Made by a program: the position numbers and the translations under genes. Of a DNA stretch of 64,000 bases, positions 17,566 through 26,292 are shown piece after piece. Numbering within the stretch: position 1 is the stretch's first letter; each line of letters opens with the position of its first letter. The notes under the pieces were generated by a model, which worked only from the letters and a program-made list of their open reading frames with translations, was not told where the DNA came from and searched no databases. The stretch comes from Variovorax gossypii (GTDB lineage Bacteria > Pseudomonadota > Gammaproteobacteria > Burkholderiales > Burkholderiaceae_C): NCBI RefSeq assembly GCF_003965815.1, contig NZ_RXOE01000005.1, forward strand, positions 124,001 to 188,000. Reading direction: 5' to 3'.

Positions 17566-17805
17566 TCAAAGGGCATCGGTGCGGGTGTCCGTGTGACCCT
17601 CGACCGGCAGGAAGAGCCGGTGCCTCAGGCTCCAGATGGTGGTCCCCAGGCGCAGGAGTCGCTCGACGTTGATGTCGTAGGAGCTGCCCCGCGGGTCCTC
17701 CCTGGCGATCAGCTCGGCGATGACATCGAGCGCGTCCACGGGCGCGAACCCCAGGCCCGCGCGCCCCATGTCGACGATGGTTGCCAAGATCTCTGTTCTG
17801 TTCAT
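17566..17805 (-). CDS. hypothetical protein
   Basis: This encodes 79 residues from ATG 17805 (MNRTEILATIVDMGRAGLGF), helical and acidic in the middle (DALDVIAELIAREDP). It converges on rep, ending 78 bp from its stop. The protein-like composition begins exactly at the ATG, while the frame before it is Ala/Pro/Arg-rich. No family is recognised and the ribosome-binding site is weak. Confidence 0.5.
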   Translation of the reverse strand: MNRTEILATIVDMGRAGLGFAPVDALDVIAELIAREDPRGSSYDINVERLLRLGTTIWSLRHRLFLPVEGHTDTRTDAL

Positions 17806-18141
17806 TGCAAGGGCAGGGCAGGGGGAAGGCCCTCGAAATCGCTGAAGTGCGAGGGCTGTCGACAGCGAACTCGCGATGCGCCACGCGAACCTGCCTCCGG
17901 TTGTTGCTGCCGCCGCGATGCCTGCGACTGGGGCGCGAGGATGCGCCGGGAGGATGCAGGCGGCATGGGGATCGGGTGGAGATTCCGTGAAGGGCGCCGC
18001 AGCACCTGCTGCAGCAGCGAGCCGACCCGACGGCGCGTGGTTGTGATCGGGTCCGCAGCCCATGCGGACGTGGCCCGAGCATTTCCCGCATATCGATGCA
18101 CGATTTACTTATTTAGCGAAAGATGCATCGCTGCCTAGCAT

Positions 18142-18171
18142 CCGGTCTCATTCAACCGGTCATAACAGGTC
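18142..18171 (+). promoter_or_regulatory. repeated half-sites before the GntR gene
   Basis: CCGGTC occurs at 18142 and 18156, and AGGTC at 18167, in the 36 bp before the start of the GntR-family regulator. Such clustered half-sites could be its own operator. The AT-rich stretch at 18101-18120 (TTTACTTATTT) would suit the promoter. No experimental motif is available to me for this regulator. Confidence 0.3.
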
Positions 18172-18177
18172 AGCCGC

Positions 18178-18951
18178 ATGTCTCCCGCCAAGGCACTCGA
18201 ACCCATCGCCTTTTCTCCTGTGCCCCTCTACACCCAGGTGCGCGAAACGCTGCGCGAGCGCATCCTCGACGGCACCTACGCACCGCATGCGCAACTGCCC
18301 TCGGAAAGCGAGATGGTTTCGCTGTTCAAGGTCAGCCGCATCACGGTGCGCCAGGCGCTCAGCGACCTGCAGCGCGAAAACCTGATCTTCAAGATCCCGG
18401 GCAAGGGCACCTTCGTCGCCAAGCCCAAGGCCTTCCAGCATCTCGGACAGCTCGAGGGCTTTGCCGAGGCGATGGAGCGCATGGGCTACGAGATCCGCAA
18501 CCAGGTCACCAGCCACAAGACCGTGCCCGCTTCGCCGCGCGTGGCGCAGCGCCTGGGCCTGGCCGAGGGAAACCCGGTCGCACAGATCAAGCGCGTGCGT
18601 CACCTCAACCGCGCTCCGGTGTCCTACGAGGTGACCTACCTCCCGCATGCGATCGGCGAGCGGCTGCGCCAGGCGGACCTGGCCGGGCGCGACATCTTCC
18701 TGATCCTGGAGAACGACTACGGCATCGCGCTCGGCCACGCCGACCTGCAGATCGACGCGATGCTGGCCGACGAGGTGCTCGCGCGGGCACTGGTCGTGGC
18801 CGAAGGCGCGGCCGTGCTGCGCGTGGAACGCCTGACCTACACGGCCGACGGCGCGCCGCTGGATTTCGAGGACCTCTATTTCCGCGGCGACGCCTTCCAG
18901 CACCGGCTTCGCATCGCCCGCGCCATCCCGTCGACCAAGGTGAACCCATGA
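18178..18951 (+). CDS. GntR/HutC-family transcriptional regulator
   Basis: This encodes 257 residues. The winged helix-turn-helix is at about residues 16-82 (PLYTQVRETLRERILDG, then SESEMVSLFKVSRITVRQAL and GKGTFVA). It is followed by a UTRA ligand-binding domain (RRHLNRAPVSYEVTYLP-type segment, and the end DFEDLYFRGDAFQHRLRI). This is the HutC subfamily, which usually represses catabolic operons until a pathway metabolite binds. Its stop overlaps the next start (ATGA), so it is the first gene of the operon and probably autoregulated. Confidence 0.93.
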   Translation: MSPAKALEPIAFSPVPLYTQVRETLRERILDGTYAPHAQLPSESEMVSLFKVSRITVRQALSDLQRENLIFKIPGKGTFVAKPKAFQHLGQLEGFAEAMERMGYEIRNQVTSHKTVPASPRVAQRLGLAEGNPVAQIKRVRHLNRAPVSYEVTYLPHAIGERLRQADLAGRDIFLILENDYGIALGHADLQIDAMLADEVLARALVVAEGAAVLRVERLTYTADGAPLDFEDLYFRGDAFQHRLRIARAIPSTKVNP

Positions 18952-20705
18952 ACATCATCACCCGCACCGTCGATGTGCTGGTCATCGGCGGCGGCACGGC
19001 CGGTCCGATGGCCGCCGTCAAGGCGAAGGAAGCCAACCCGGCGCTCGAAGTCCTGCTGCTGGAAAAAGCCAACGTCAAGCGCAGCGGCGCCATCTCGATG
19101 GGGATGGACGGCCTGAACAACGCGGTGGTGCCCGGCTTCGCCACCCCCGAGCAGTACGTCAAGGAGATCACGACCGCCAACGATGGCATCGTCAACCAGA
19201 AGACCGTGATGGCCTATGCGCGCAACAGCTATTCGATGATCGAGGAGCTCGACCGCTGGGGTGTGAAGTTCGAGAAGGACGAGACCGGCGACTACGCGAT
19301 GCGCAAGGTCCACCACATGGGCACCTACGTGCTGCCGATGCCCGAGGGCCACAACATCAAGAATGTGCTGTACCGGCGCCTGAAGCGCACGCGCGTGGAG
19401 ATGTCGCAGCGCCTGGTGGTCACGCGCCTGCTCACCGCGGCCGACGGCAGCATCGCGGGCGCCATGGCCTTCGATTGCCGCACGGCCGAATTCCACGTGA
19501 TCCGCGCCAAGGCCGTGGTGCTGGCCACCGGTGCCGCCGGACGGCTGGGACTGCCGGCCTCGGGCTACCTCTTCGGTACCTACGAGAACCCGACCAACGC
19601 GGGCGACGGCTACAGCATGGCCTACCACGCGGGCGCCGAGCTGTCGGGCATCGAGTGCTTCCAGATCAACCCGCTGATCAAGGACTACAACGGCCCGGCC
19701 TGCGCCTATGTGACCGGCCCCTTCGGCGGTCACACCACCAACAACCGGGGCGAGCGCTTCATCGAGTGCGACTACTGGAGCGGCCAGATGATGATGGAGT
19801 TCTACAACGAGCTCCAAGGCGGCAACGGACCGGTCTTCCTCAAGCTGAACCACCTGGCCGAGGAAACCATCGCCACCATCGAGCAGATCCTGCACACCAA
19901 CGAGCGTCCGAGCCGCGGGCGCTTCCACGCGGGGCGCGGCACCGACTACCGCGCGCAGATGGTGGAGATGCACATCTCGGAGATCGGTCTGTGCAGCGGC
20001 CATTCGGCCTCGGGTGTGTGGGTGGACGAGCACGCGCGCACCACGGTGGCTGGCCTTCATGCCGCGGGCGACCTGGCCTGCGTGCCGCACAACTACATGC
20101 TCGGTGCCTTCGTCTACGGGCGCCTCGCGGGAGAAAGCGCGGCGCGGTACTGCGCAGAAAACGAACTGCCTGTCCTCGACCCACAGCAGGTCGCACGCGA
20201 GCACGCACGCGTGAGCGCGCCACTTCTTCGCGGCAGCAACCCGTCCGGGGAGGGCCTGCCGCCTGCGCAGGTCGAATACAAGCTGCGTCGCATGGTCAAC
20301 GACTACCTGCAGCCGCCCAAGGTGACGCGCAAGATGGAAATCGGCCTCTCGCGCTTCGAGCAGATACACGAGGACCTGCAACGGCTGAGTGCCGCCGGCC
20401 CGCACGAACTGATGCGCGCGATGGAGGTGCATGCCATCCGCGACTGCGCCGAGATGGCCGCGCGCGCGTCGCTCTACCGCACCGAAAGCCGCTGGGGCCT
20501 CTATCACCACCGCGTGGACTTTCCCGAGCGCAACGACCGCGAGTGGTTCTGCCACACGCAGCTGCAGAAGCGGGGGGAGGCGATGGCGAGCTTCAAGCGG
20601 CCCGTCGACCCCTACATCGTGCCGCTCGATGCGCACGAGATGTCGGCCTACCAGCACCTGCGCGTGCCTGGCGCCACCCTCGCGCGCGAGCCTGTCGAGG
20701 CCTGA
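18948..20705 (+). CDS. AprA-like FAD-dependent oxidoreductase subunit
   Basis: This encodes 585 residues. The FAD-binding dinucleotide fold is at the N-terminus (VDVLVIGGGTAGPMAA), followed by KRSGAISMGMDGLNN, which is the region that in adenylylsulfate reductase alpha reads RSGAVAxGLxxIN. The C-terminal helical region has RTESRWGLYHHRVDFP, again close to AprA and the wider fumarate reductase/succinate dehydrogenase flavoprotein group. With the two-cluster ferredoxin encoded next it should form a cytoplasmic AB-type reductase or oxidase. The substrate is unknown. The linked taurine/nitrate-type importer suggests a sulfur or nitrogen compound, and this is not a proven APS reductase. Confidence 0.85.
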   Translation: MNIITRTVDVLVIGGGTAGPMAAVKAKEANPALEVLLLEKANVKRSGAISMGMDGLNNAVVPGFATPEQYVKEITTANDGIVNQKTVMAYARNSYSMIEELDRWGVKFEKDETGDYAMRKVHHMGTYVLPMPEGHNIKNVLYRRLKRTRVEMSQRLVVTRLLTAADGSIAGAMAFDCRTAEFHVIRAKAVVLATGAAGRLGLPASGYLFGTYENPTNAGDGYSMAYHAGAELSGIECFQINPLIKDYNGPACAYVTGPFGGHTTNNRGERFIECDYWSGQMMMEFYNELQGGNGPVFLKLNHLAEETIATIEQILHTNERPSRGRFHAGRGTDYRAQMVEMHISEIGLCSGHSASGVWVDEHARTTVAGLHAAGDLACVPHNYMLGAFVYGRLAGESAARYCAENELPVLDPQQVAREHARVSAPLLRGSNPSGEGLPPAQVEYKLRRMVNDYLQPPKVTRKMEIGLSRFEQIHEDLQRLSAAGPHELMRAMEVHAIRDCAEMAARASLYRTESRWGLYHHRVDFPERNDREWFCHTQLQKRGEAMASFKRPVDPYIVPLDAHEMSAYQHLRVPGATLAREPVEA

Positions 20706-20743
20706 GGCCACCTTCCCCAAGAAAGAGAACAAGAGAGTCCCAC

Positions 20744-20977
20744 ATGCCCCTCGCCTTCAATCCCACCAGCGTGCCCGTGCGCGTGGACGAGGACAAGTGC
20801 ATCGCCCACAAGGGCTGCACCGTCTGCGTGGATGTCTGCCCGCTCGATGTGCTCGCCATCGACCTCAGCAAGGGCAAGGCCTACATGAAGTTCGACGAAT
20901 GCTGGTACTGCATGCCTTGCGAGAAGGACTGTCCCACCGGCGCGGTCACCGTCGACATCCCCTACCTGCTGCGCTGA
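20744..20977 (+). CDS. two-[4Fe-4S] ferredoxin, AprB-like
   Basis: This encodes 77 residues with a ribosome-binding site AAGAGAG just upstream. Two cysteine groups are visible: C19, C25, C28, C32-Pro and C53, C56, C59, C63-Pro, enough for two [4Fe-4S] clusters. The spacing of the first group (CX5CX2CX3C) and the end VDIPYLLR resemble the start of AprB, but the long C-terminal tail of AprB is missing. It lies 38 bp behind the flavoprotein gene and is its likely electron-transfer partner. Confidence 0.88.
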   Translation: MPLAFNPTSVPVRVDEDKCIAHKGCTVCVDVCPLDVLAIDLSKGKAYMKFDECWYCMPCEKDCPTGAVTVDIPYLLR

Positions 20978-21025
20978 CCGCGCTGCGGCCGCCGCCTTTC
21001 AAGTGCATCAACCGGAGCTATCACG

Positions 21026-22438
21026 ATGAAGACCACGAGAAGACTGGCCCTGTGGGGCGCGACCCTTGGCCTGCTGCTGGCGCTGCCGGCGGCACAGGCC
21101 GAGACCATCCGCATCGCCATCGGCACACAGGACACCACCATCAACTGCGCCACCGGCGGCCTGCTGATCCGCGAGCTCAAGCTGCTCGAGAAGTACCTGC
21201 CGCGCACCGGCAAGTACAAGGATGCGCAGTACCAGATCGAGTGGAAGAACTTCACCTCCGGGGCACCGCTGACCAACGAGATGGTCGCGGGCAAGCTCGA
21301 CCTCGGCTCGATGGCCGACTTCCCCGGCAGCTTCAACGGCGCGGCCTTCCAGAAGGCGGGACGCAAGAGCATCTTCATCACCGTGCTGTCCGGCAGCACC
21401 ACGGGCAGCGGCAACGGCATCGTCGTGCCGAAGGACTCGAAGGTGCAGTCGCTCGCCGAGCTCAAGGGCCGGACCATCTCCGTGCCGTTCGCGTCGACCT
21501 CGCACGGCATGCTGCTGCGCGCCGTCCAGGCCCAGGGCTGGGATCCGATGAAGGACGTGAACATCACGACCCAGGCGCCCGAGGTGGCGGGCCCGGCACT
21601 GCAGGCCGGCAAGGTCGAGGCGCACGCGGACTTCGTGCCCTTTGCCGAACTCTTTCCGTACCGCGGCTTCGCGCGCAAGATCTACGACGGCTCGCAGGCG
21701 AACGCGCCCACGTTCCACGGCAGCCTGGTCGACGAGGACTATGCGAAGAAGTACCCCGAGGTGGTCGTCGCCTACCTGCGCGCGGCGCTCGAGGCCGACC
21801 GCCTCGTGGCGGCAGAGCCCGAGAAGTACAGCGAGCTGATCGCCAAGGTCACGGGCATCGAGGCCGAGGTCAACTACCTGTTCCACGGTCCGCTCGGTCT
21901 GCAGACGCGCGACCTGAGCTGGAAGCCCGAGTACCGCCAGGCGGTGAAGACTTCGCTCGACACGCTGCGCCTGCTCAAGCGCACCGACAACGACATCGAT
22001 GCCAATGCCTTCGTGCAGGACGGCTACGTCCGAGCCGCCTTCAAGGAGGCCGGTCTGGACTACGACAGGCAGTTGAAGAACTATGCCCGTGCACCGCTGG
22101 TCGCGAAGGACGCCGCGACGGGCAAGCCCATCGCCGATGTGAGCCGCGTGGCGCAGGTCTGGGTGGCCGGCGAGCCGCTGGTGCGGCACTACGCCTCGCC
22201 GGAGAACGCTTTCGGCGACCTGCAGAAACTGGAGAGGGCCGGCAAGAAGGCGCGTGTGGTCTATGCGCAGGACCGCAACAGCGGCAACAAGCTGTTGGCG
22301 GCTGATGCGTGGTTCGTGCTCGGCGCCAAGGGCGAGGTCGATGCGTTCTTGCTCAAGGAGCAGGCCGAGGGCTGGGCCGCGAAGCATGGCGGCAGGGTGG
22401 CCGACTTCGCTGGCGTACGCGCCGCGCTGGCCGGCTGA
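21026..22438 (+). CDS. NitT/TauT-type ABC substrate-binding protein
   Basis: This encodes 470 residues, with a GGAGC site before the ATG and a signal peptide (LALWGATLGLLLALPAAQA). Mature features of the SsuA/NrtA/TauA group are present: IRIAIGTQDTTINCATGG, AGKLDLGSMADFPGS and LAELKGRTISVPFASTSHG. It is about 100 residues longer than usual. The extra C-terminal part (YASPENAFGDLQKLE, then ARVVYAQDRNSG and AADAWFVLG) looks like a separate small domain, perhaps NosL-like, which I hold only weakly. It delivers the substrate to the permease encoded next. Confidence 0.9.
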   Translation: MKTTRRLALWGATLGLLLALPAAQAETIRIAIGTQDTTINCATGGLLIRELKLLEKYLPRTGKYKDAQYQIEWKNFTSGAPLTNEMVAGKLDLGSMADFPGSFNGAAFQKAGRKSIFITVLSGSTTGSGNGIVVPKDSKVQSLAELKGRTISVPFASTSHGMLLRAVQAQGWDPMKDVNITTQAPEVAGPALQAGKVEAHADFVPFAELFPYRGFARKIYDGSQANAPTFHGSLVDEDYAKKYPEVVVAYLRAALEADRLVAAEPEKYSELIAKVTGIEAEVNYLFHGPLGLQTRDLSWKPEYRQAVKTSLDTLRLLKRTDNDIDANAFVQDGYVRAAFKEAGLDYDRQLKNYARAPLVAKDAATGKPIADVSRVAQVWVAGEPLVRHYASPENAFGDLQKLERAGKKARVVYAQDRNSGNKLLAADAWFVLGAKGEVDAFLLKEQAEGWAAKHGGRVADFAGVRAALAG

Positions 22439-22474
22439 GCTCCCGCGGGCGGCACGAAACCTCGCGCGCTCACC

Positions 22475-23293
22475 ATGGCCAGCTCCTCCGTCTCCTCATT
22501 TGTGCTCCTGCGTGCCGGCCTGCCGCGCGCCGCCTTGCGCACCGTCGCATTGCTCGGCTGCCTGCTCGCGTGGCACCTTGCCACCGTCCAGCGCGTCGAT
22601 CTGGGCTTCATCACCTTCCGCAACGTGCCTTCACCGCGCGAGGTGGCCGAGTCGGCGTGGGCGCTCGCGCGATCACCGCTGGTGCTGGAGCACCTGGGAG
22701 CGAGCCTGCGCCGCGTGTTCATCGGCTTCGGGCTGGCCACCGTGGTGGGTGTGGCGCTGGGCCTGGCCGTCGGCCGCGCGCGCTGGGCCGAGGACACGCT
22801 GCTGCCGCCGCTGGAAGTCCTGCGGCCGATCCCTGCGGTGGCGTGGATCCCGCTGGCGATCCTGATGTTTCCGTCCTCGGAGGCTTCGATGGTGTTCATC
22901 ACCTTCGTGGGGGCGCTGTTTCCCGTGTTGCTCAGCACCGTGCACGGCGTGGAGGCGGTGGACGCGCGTCTCGTCGCGTCGGCGCGCAGCCTGGGCGCGG
23001 GCCGCCTGGCGGTGTTTGGCGAGGTCGTCCTGCCCGGCGCGCTGCCAAGCATCGTCACGGGCCTGGCGATCGGCATGGGCACGGCGTGGTTCTGCCTGGT
23101 CACGGCCGAGATGATCTCGGGCCAGTTCGGCATCGGCTACTACACGTGGATGTCGTACACGATCCAGAACTACGCCGACATCGTGGTGGGCATGCTCTTC
23201 ATCGGTGTGCTCGGCATGGGCAGCAGTGCGCTGGTGCGTCGTGCCGGCCAACTGCTGATGCCCTGGCGCGCCGTGCAGGAGGCGAGGCGATGA
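22475..23293 (+). CDS. ABC transporter permease (SsuC/TauC type)
   Basis: This encodes 272 residues with about six membrane segments. The binding-protein-dependent permease loop is clear: EAVDARLVASARSLGAGRLA followed by VLPGALPSIVTGLAIGMGTA. The first hydrophobic helix is preceded by a short polar leader. Its stop overlaps the start of the ATPase gene by ATGA. It forms the inner-membrane pore of the importer with the adjacent subunits. Confidence 0.93.
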   Translation: MASSSVSSFVLLRAGLPRAALRTVALLGCLLAWHLATVQRVDLGFITFRNVPSPREVAESAWALARSPLVLEHLGASLRRVFIGFGLATVVGVALGLAVGRARWAEDTLLPPLEVLRPIPAVAWIPLAILMFPSSEASMVFITFVGALFPVLLSTVHGVEAVDARLVASARSLGAGRLAVFGEVVLPGALPSIVTGLAIGMGTAWFCLVTAEMISGQFGIGYYTWMSYTIQNYADIVVGMLFIGVLGMGSSALVRRAGQLLMPWRAVQEARR

Positions 23294-24138
23294 AGGCGGA
23301 TGTGAGAGCCGGGCGCATCGCCATCGATCGCCTGCGCGTGCGTCTGGGACACGGCGCCCAGGCCTTCGACGCGGTGCAGGACATCACGCTGGACATCGAA
23401 CCCGGCGATTTCGTCTGCCTGCTCGGCCCCTCGGGGTGTGGCAAATCGACGCTGCTGGGCGCGCTCGCCGGCCATCTCGCACCTGCCGGCGGTGCGATCC
23501 GCGTGGATGGCGAGCCTGTGCGCGGACCGCATCCGGATCGCGGGCTGGTCTTCCAGCAGCACACGCTTTTTCCGTGGAAGAAGGTGTTGGACAACGTCGC
23601 CTTCGCACTCAAGATGCAGGGCGTCGGCCGTCGTGAGCGCCATGCAAGGGCGCACGAGATGCTGCGTCTCGTGGGTCTCGACGCCTTCGCAGGCTTCTAT
23701 CCCTCGCAGCTCTCGGGCGGCATGCAGCAGCGCGCGGAGATCGCGCGGGTGCTCATCAACCATCCGCGCGTGATGTTGATGGACGAACCTTTTGGTGCGC
23801 TCGATGCGCAGACCCGCCTCATGATGCAGCGCCAGTTGCTCGACGCCTGGGCGCGCGTGCGCACCACCATCGTCTTCATCACTCACGACATCGACGAGGC
23901 GCTGTACCTCGGCGATCGCGTGCTCGTGATGGGCCCCCGGCCGGGCCGCATCGTCGCCGAGTTTGAGCCGGGCTTCGCCCGCCCGCGCGATCCGTCGCTG
24001 GTGACGTCGTCCGAATTCACCGCCTTGAAGCGGCACTGCCTGCAGCTGCTGCATCCGCACGCGGCCTCCGGTGCACCACTGGAACGCCTCACGCCGCTCG
24101 GTAAGCCCGCCGCCGCCCATCTGCACTTTGCGATCTAG
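23290..24138 (+). CDS. ABC transporter ATP-binding protein (SsuB/TauB type)
   Basis: This encodes 282 residues. Walker A is LLGPSGCGKSTLL, the Q-loop region is GLVFQQHTLFPWK, the signature is QLSGGMQQRAEIARVL and Walker B is VMLMDEPFGALD, with the H-loop in FITHDIDEAL. The family is that of nitrate, sulfonate and taurine importers. It overlaps the permease gene by 4 bp and is followed after 8 bp by the HEAT-repeat gene. Confidence 0.95.
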   Translation: MKADVRAGRIAIDRLRVRLGHGAQAFDAVQDITLDIEPGDFVCLLGPSGCGKSTLLGALAGHLAPAGGAIRVDGEPVRGPHPDRGLVFQQHTLFPWKKVLDNVAFALKMQGVGRRERHARAHEMLRLVGLDAFAGFYPSQLSGGMQQRAEIARVLINHPRVMLMDEPFGALDAQTRLMMQRQLLDAWARVRTTIVFITHDIDEALYLGDRVLVMGPRPGRIVAEFEPGFARPRDPSLVTSSEFTALKRHCLQLLHPHAASGAPLERLTPLGKPAAAHLHFAI

Positions 24139-24146
24139 ACAAAGAA

Positions 24147-25169
24147 ATGACCCTCCCGATCCTTGACGATTCCGAACTGCAGGCCATTGCTGCGCGACTT
24201 GCCTCATCCGATGCCGAAGTGCGTCGCATCGCCGTGATGGACCTTGGCGATCTGGCCGACGAGGCGCACACACCGCTGCTGGCCGCCGCTTTGCGCGATG
24301 GCGCACCTGCCGTGCGCGTCGCTGCGGCGCTGGCGCTCGAAACCATGGAGAACCAGGCCGCTGTCCAGGGACTGGTAGAGGTCCTTGATGATCCCGAGGC
24401 AGAGGTTCGCGAGGCGGCGGCCCACAGTCTGGCCGAGCTAAAGGATCCGGCCTCGGCCATCTGGTTGCTGCCGCATGCCCACAGCGGCCCGGCGCGCGTG
24501 CGCGCCGCGGTGTTGCGCGCCTTGCGCGAACTGCGCGTGCCCGCAAGCGCAGCTCCCGCGCTCGCGGTGTTGCAGACGTCACAGGCACGGGGGGCCGGGG
24601 AGGCAGCCGATACGGGCGACGCGGTGGCTTTGCGCCGCGAGGCGATCGGCGTGCTCGGCTACCTGAAGCATTCGGCTGCGCTGCCAGTGCTGGCCGCGCT
24701 CGCGGTGGCTGAACCGGTGGATGAGGTGCGTCGTGCCGCAGTGGGGGCGTTGGCCTTCGCGGCGGGCGACACGCAGGCCCGCGCCGCGCTGGAGTCAGCG
24801 CTGCGCGATGGGAGCTGGCAGGTCCGGGAAGAGGCGGCCACTGCGCTCGGCAAGTTGCAGCAACCGGCGGCGACGCAGGCGCTGCTGGTGGCGCTGGACG
24901 ATCCCTACTGGCAGGTTCGCCTGCGTGCAGCGCGCAGTCTCGGCCGGCTGCGCAGCACCGACAGCGTGGCGCCGTTGCTCGCGGCGCTCGAGCACGCCAT
25001 CAGCAACCTGCGCAAGGAAGCGGCGCTGGCGCTTGGCGAAGTGGGCGACGCGAAGGCATTACCGGGCCTCGAACGCGCGGCGCACGATTCCGATCCCGAA
25101 GTGCGCAAGTCCGCCCGACTGGCCATCGCGCAGATCGGTGAGCACCTCGCCGCATCGCATGGCGCCTGA
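24147..25169 (+). CDS. HEAT-repeat protein
   Basis: This encodes 340 residues made almost wholly of helical repeats of ~31 residues (for example DPEAEVREAAAHSLAEL, DGSWQVREEAATALGKL, DPYWQVRLRAARSLGRL and DSDPEVRKSARLAIAQIG). PBS-lyase-type HEAT repeats act as scaffolds or clamp on other proteins. In the operon it lies between the ABC ATPase and the DUF971 gene and overlaps the latter by 11 bp. It may assemble or protect the flavoprotein-ferredoxin complex, which is inference. No enzymatic motif is present. Confidence 0.88.
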   Translation: MTLPILDDSELQAIAARLASSDAEVRRIAVMDLGDLADEAHTPLLAAALRDGAPAVRVAAALALETMENQAAVQGLVEVLDDPEAEVREAAAHSLAELKDPASAIWLLPHAHSGPARVRAAVLRALRELRVPASAAPALAVLQTSQARGAGEAADTGDAVALRREAIGVLGYLKHSAALPVLAALAVAEPVDEVRRAAVGALAFAAGDTQARAALESALRDGSWQVREEAATALGKLQQPAATQALLVALDDPYWQVRLRAARSLGRLRSTDSVAPLLAALEHAISNLRKEAALALGEVGDAKALPGLERAAHDSDPEVRKSARLAIAQIGEHLAASHGA

Positions 25170-25482
25170 GTCCATCGTCGATCATCGCGTGCGCGCGGCA
25201 CTGGAGTTCCGCTGGGCGGACGGCGCGCGTCATGTGGTCGCCTATAGGCTGCTGCGCGCGAATTGCCCGTGTGCCGACTGCAAGTCGCGGCGCGCCGCAT
25301 CGCGCAGCAGCGTCGCGGGTGAGCCATTGCCCGACGAGGGCGTCGAGGTGATGGACATCCATCCGGTCGGCGCCTACGGCGTGCAGCTCGTTTTCAGTGA
25401 TGGGCATGACAGGGGGATATTCCCCTGGATCTTTCTCAGAACGCTGCTGGCGCGCTTGCTGGATCAGCCCTGCGACACCTGA
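25159..25482 (+). CDS. DUF971-family protein
   Basis: This encodes 107 residues. It shows the family features: FRWADGARHVVAYRLLRANC, the cysteine group NCPCADCKSRR, and VEVMDIHPVGAYGVQLVFSDGHDRGIFPW. The DUF971 fold is the N-terminal domain of gamma-butyrobetaine hydroxylase. Stand-alone copies occur with Fe-S assembly or ApbC/Mrp proteins and probably bind metal. It is the last gene of this operon and may help metallocluster insertion into the ferredoxin or flavoprotein. Confidence 0.88.
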   Translation: MAPESIVDHRVRAALEFRWADGARHVVAYRLLRANCPCADCKSRRAASRSSVAGEPLPDEGVEVMDIHPVGAYGVQLVFSDGHDRGIFPWIFLRTLLARLLDQPCDT

Positions 25483-25535
25483 CACAGGCCTCTCGGGCTC
25501 TGATCACCCGAACAGCGCGCATGGGTTCGCTCGCA

Positions 25536-25880
25536 TCAGTCGTCGTCGTACCAGTCGTGGTAGTGGTAATGGTTGCTGTGATAGCTGTTGTGCTCGACCC
25601 GCAGTGACGTGATCGGTGATGGGTAGGCTGGCGGGGCCGGACGGTAGTAGACCGGCGGCGCGGGACGCAAGAGAACCGGGGGAGGGTAGTACGAAGGCGC
25701 GGGAACGACATAGGCCGGCGTCGGCTCGTAGAAGATTGGCGCCGGTGCTACGACAGCAGGCGCAGGTACGCTGATGCCGAATGACCAGCTCACACCCGCC
25801 GTCGCCGACGTCGCGACCATCAATGCGAAGACAGGCACGGCGGCGGTGCGCATGTGTTTTGTGAAGCCATTCAAGAACAT
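25536..25880 (-). CDS. secreted Pro/Tyr-rich small protein
   Basis: This encodes 114 residues from ATG 25880, chosen because GGAG lies a few bases before it. A signal peptide (AAVPVFALMVATSATAG) is followed by a proline/valine/tyrosine-rich region (PAPSYYPPPVLLRPAPPVYY) and a histidine-rich end HSNHYHYHDWYDDD. Such periplasmic or surface proteins are common in Variovorax and have no known role; the His/Asp tail may bind metal. The protein encoded at 32144-32569 ends in a comparable NDHYHYHLHGHE segment. Confidence 0.65.
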   Translation of the reverse strand: MFLNGFTKHMRTAAVPVFALMVATSATAGVSWSFGISVPAPAVVAPAPIFYEPTPAYVVPAPSYYPPPVLLRPAPPVYYRPAPPAYPSPITSLRVEHNSYHSNHYHYHDWYDDD

Positions 25881-26292
25881 GGAAATCTCCAACATGGGGA
25901 ATTCGCTCCCCTGGGAATCCGAGGTACGGGCTGTGCCTCTGTTCCGGTCGGATGAACCGGTGAGATCCTGGGCATGTTTATGGCGTGTGTTGGTAGAGAA
26001 GCGGCGGGGCTTTCATCGAGATCCAGTGAAGATCGGTCGTGGGATTGGCGATGAACGGGAAGCGTGCTCCAACGCGGCTCACTGCCAAGCACCTGACGGC
26101 TGGGGAAGCTGAGTCTGGCACCGTTGGACGATCTGGTCCATCGATTGCTAGAGGACATTCGCCGCGATGAACCCGATGCGTCGCTTCGGTGACTCTGTGC
26201 AAGGAGTCCGGCAAGAAGCAGATCACTACCGGGCGATAGAGTCGGCCACGCACGGTTCCCTCAACTCTTTTTCTGCAACTCCTGCGATCAAC
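25881..26292. other. intergenic region, nothing recognised
   Basis: This 412-bp stretch lies between the divergent starts of the small secreted protein and the M20 amidohydrolase. It must contain both promoters. I see no convincing small gene, repeat or terminator. Confidence 0.4.

Noticed and set aside
18876..20732. Long minus-strand frame opposite the AprA-like gene
   Set aside because: The composition is His/Arg/Val-rich without motifs; the plus-strand flavoprotein is clear and lies in a coupled operon.
18948..20977. Calling the flavoprotein-ferredoxin pair a dissimilatory APS reductase
   Set aside because: No sat, dsr or qmo genes are seen, the ferredoxin lacks the AprB tail, and the operon is built around an organic-solute importer.
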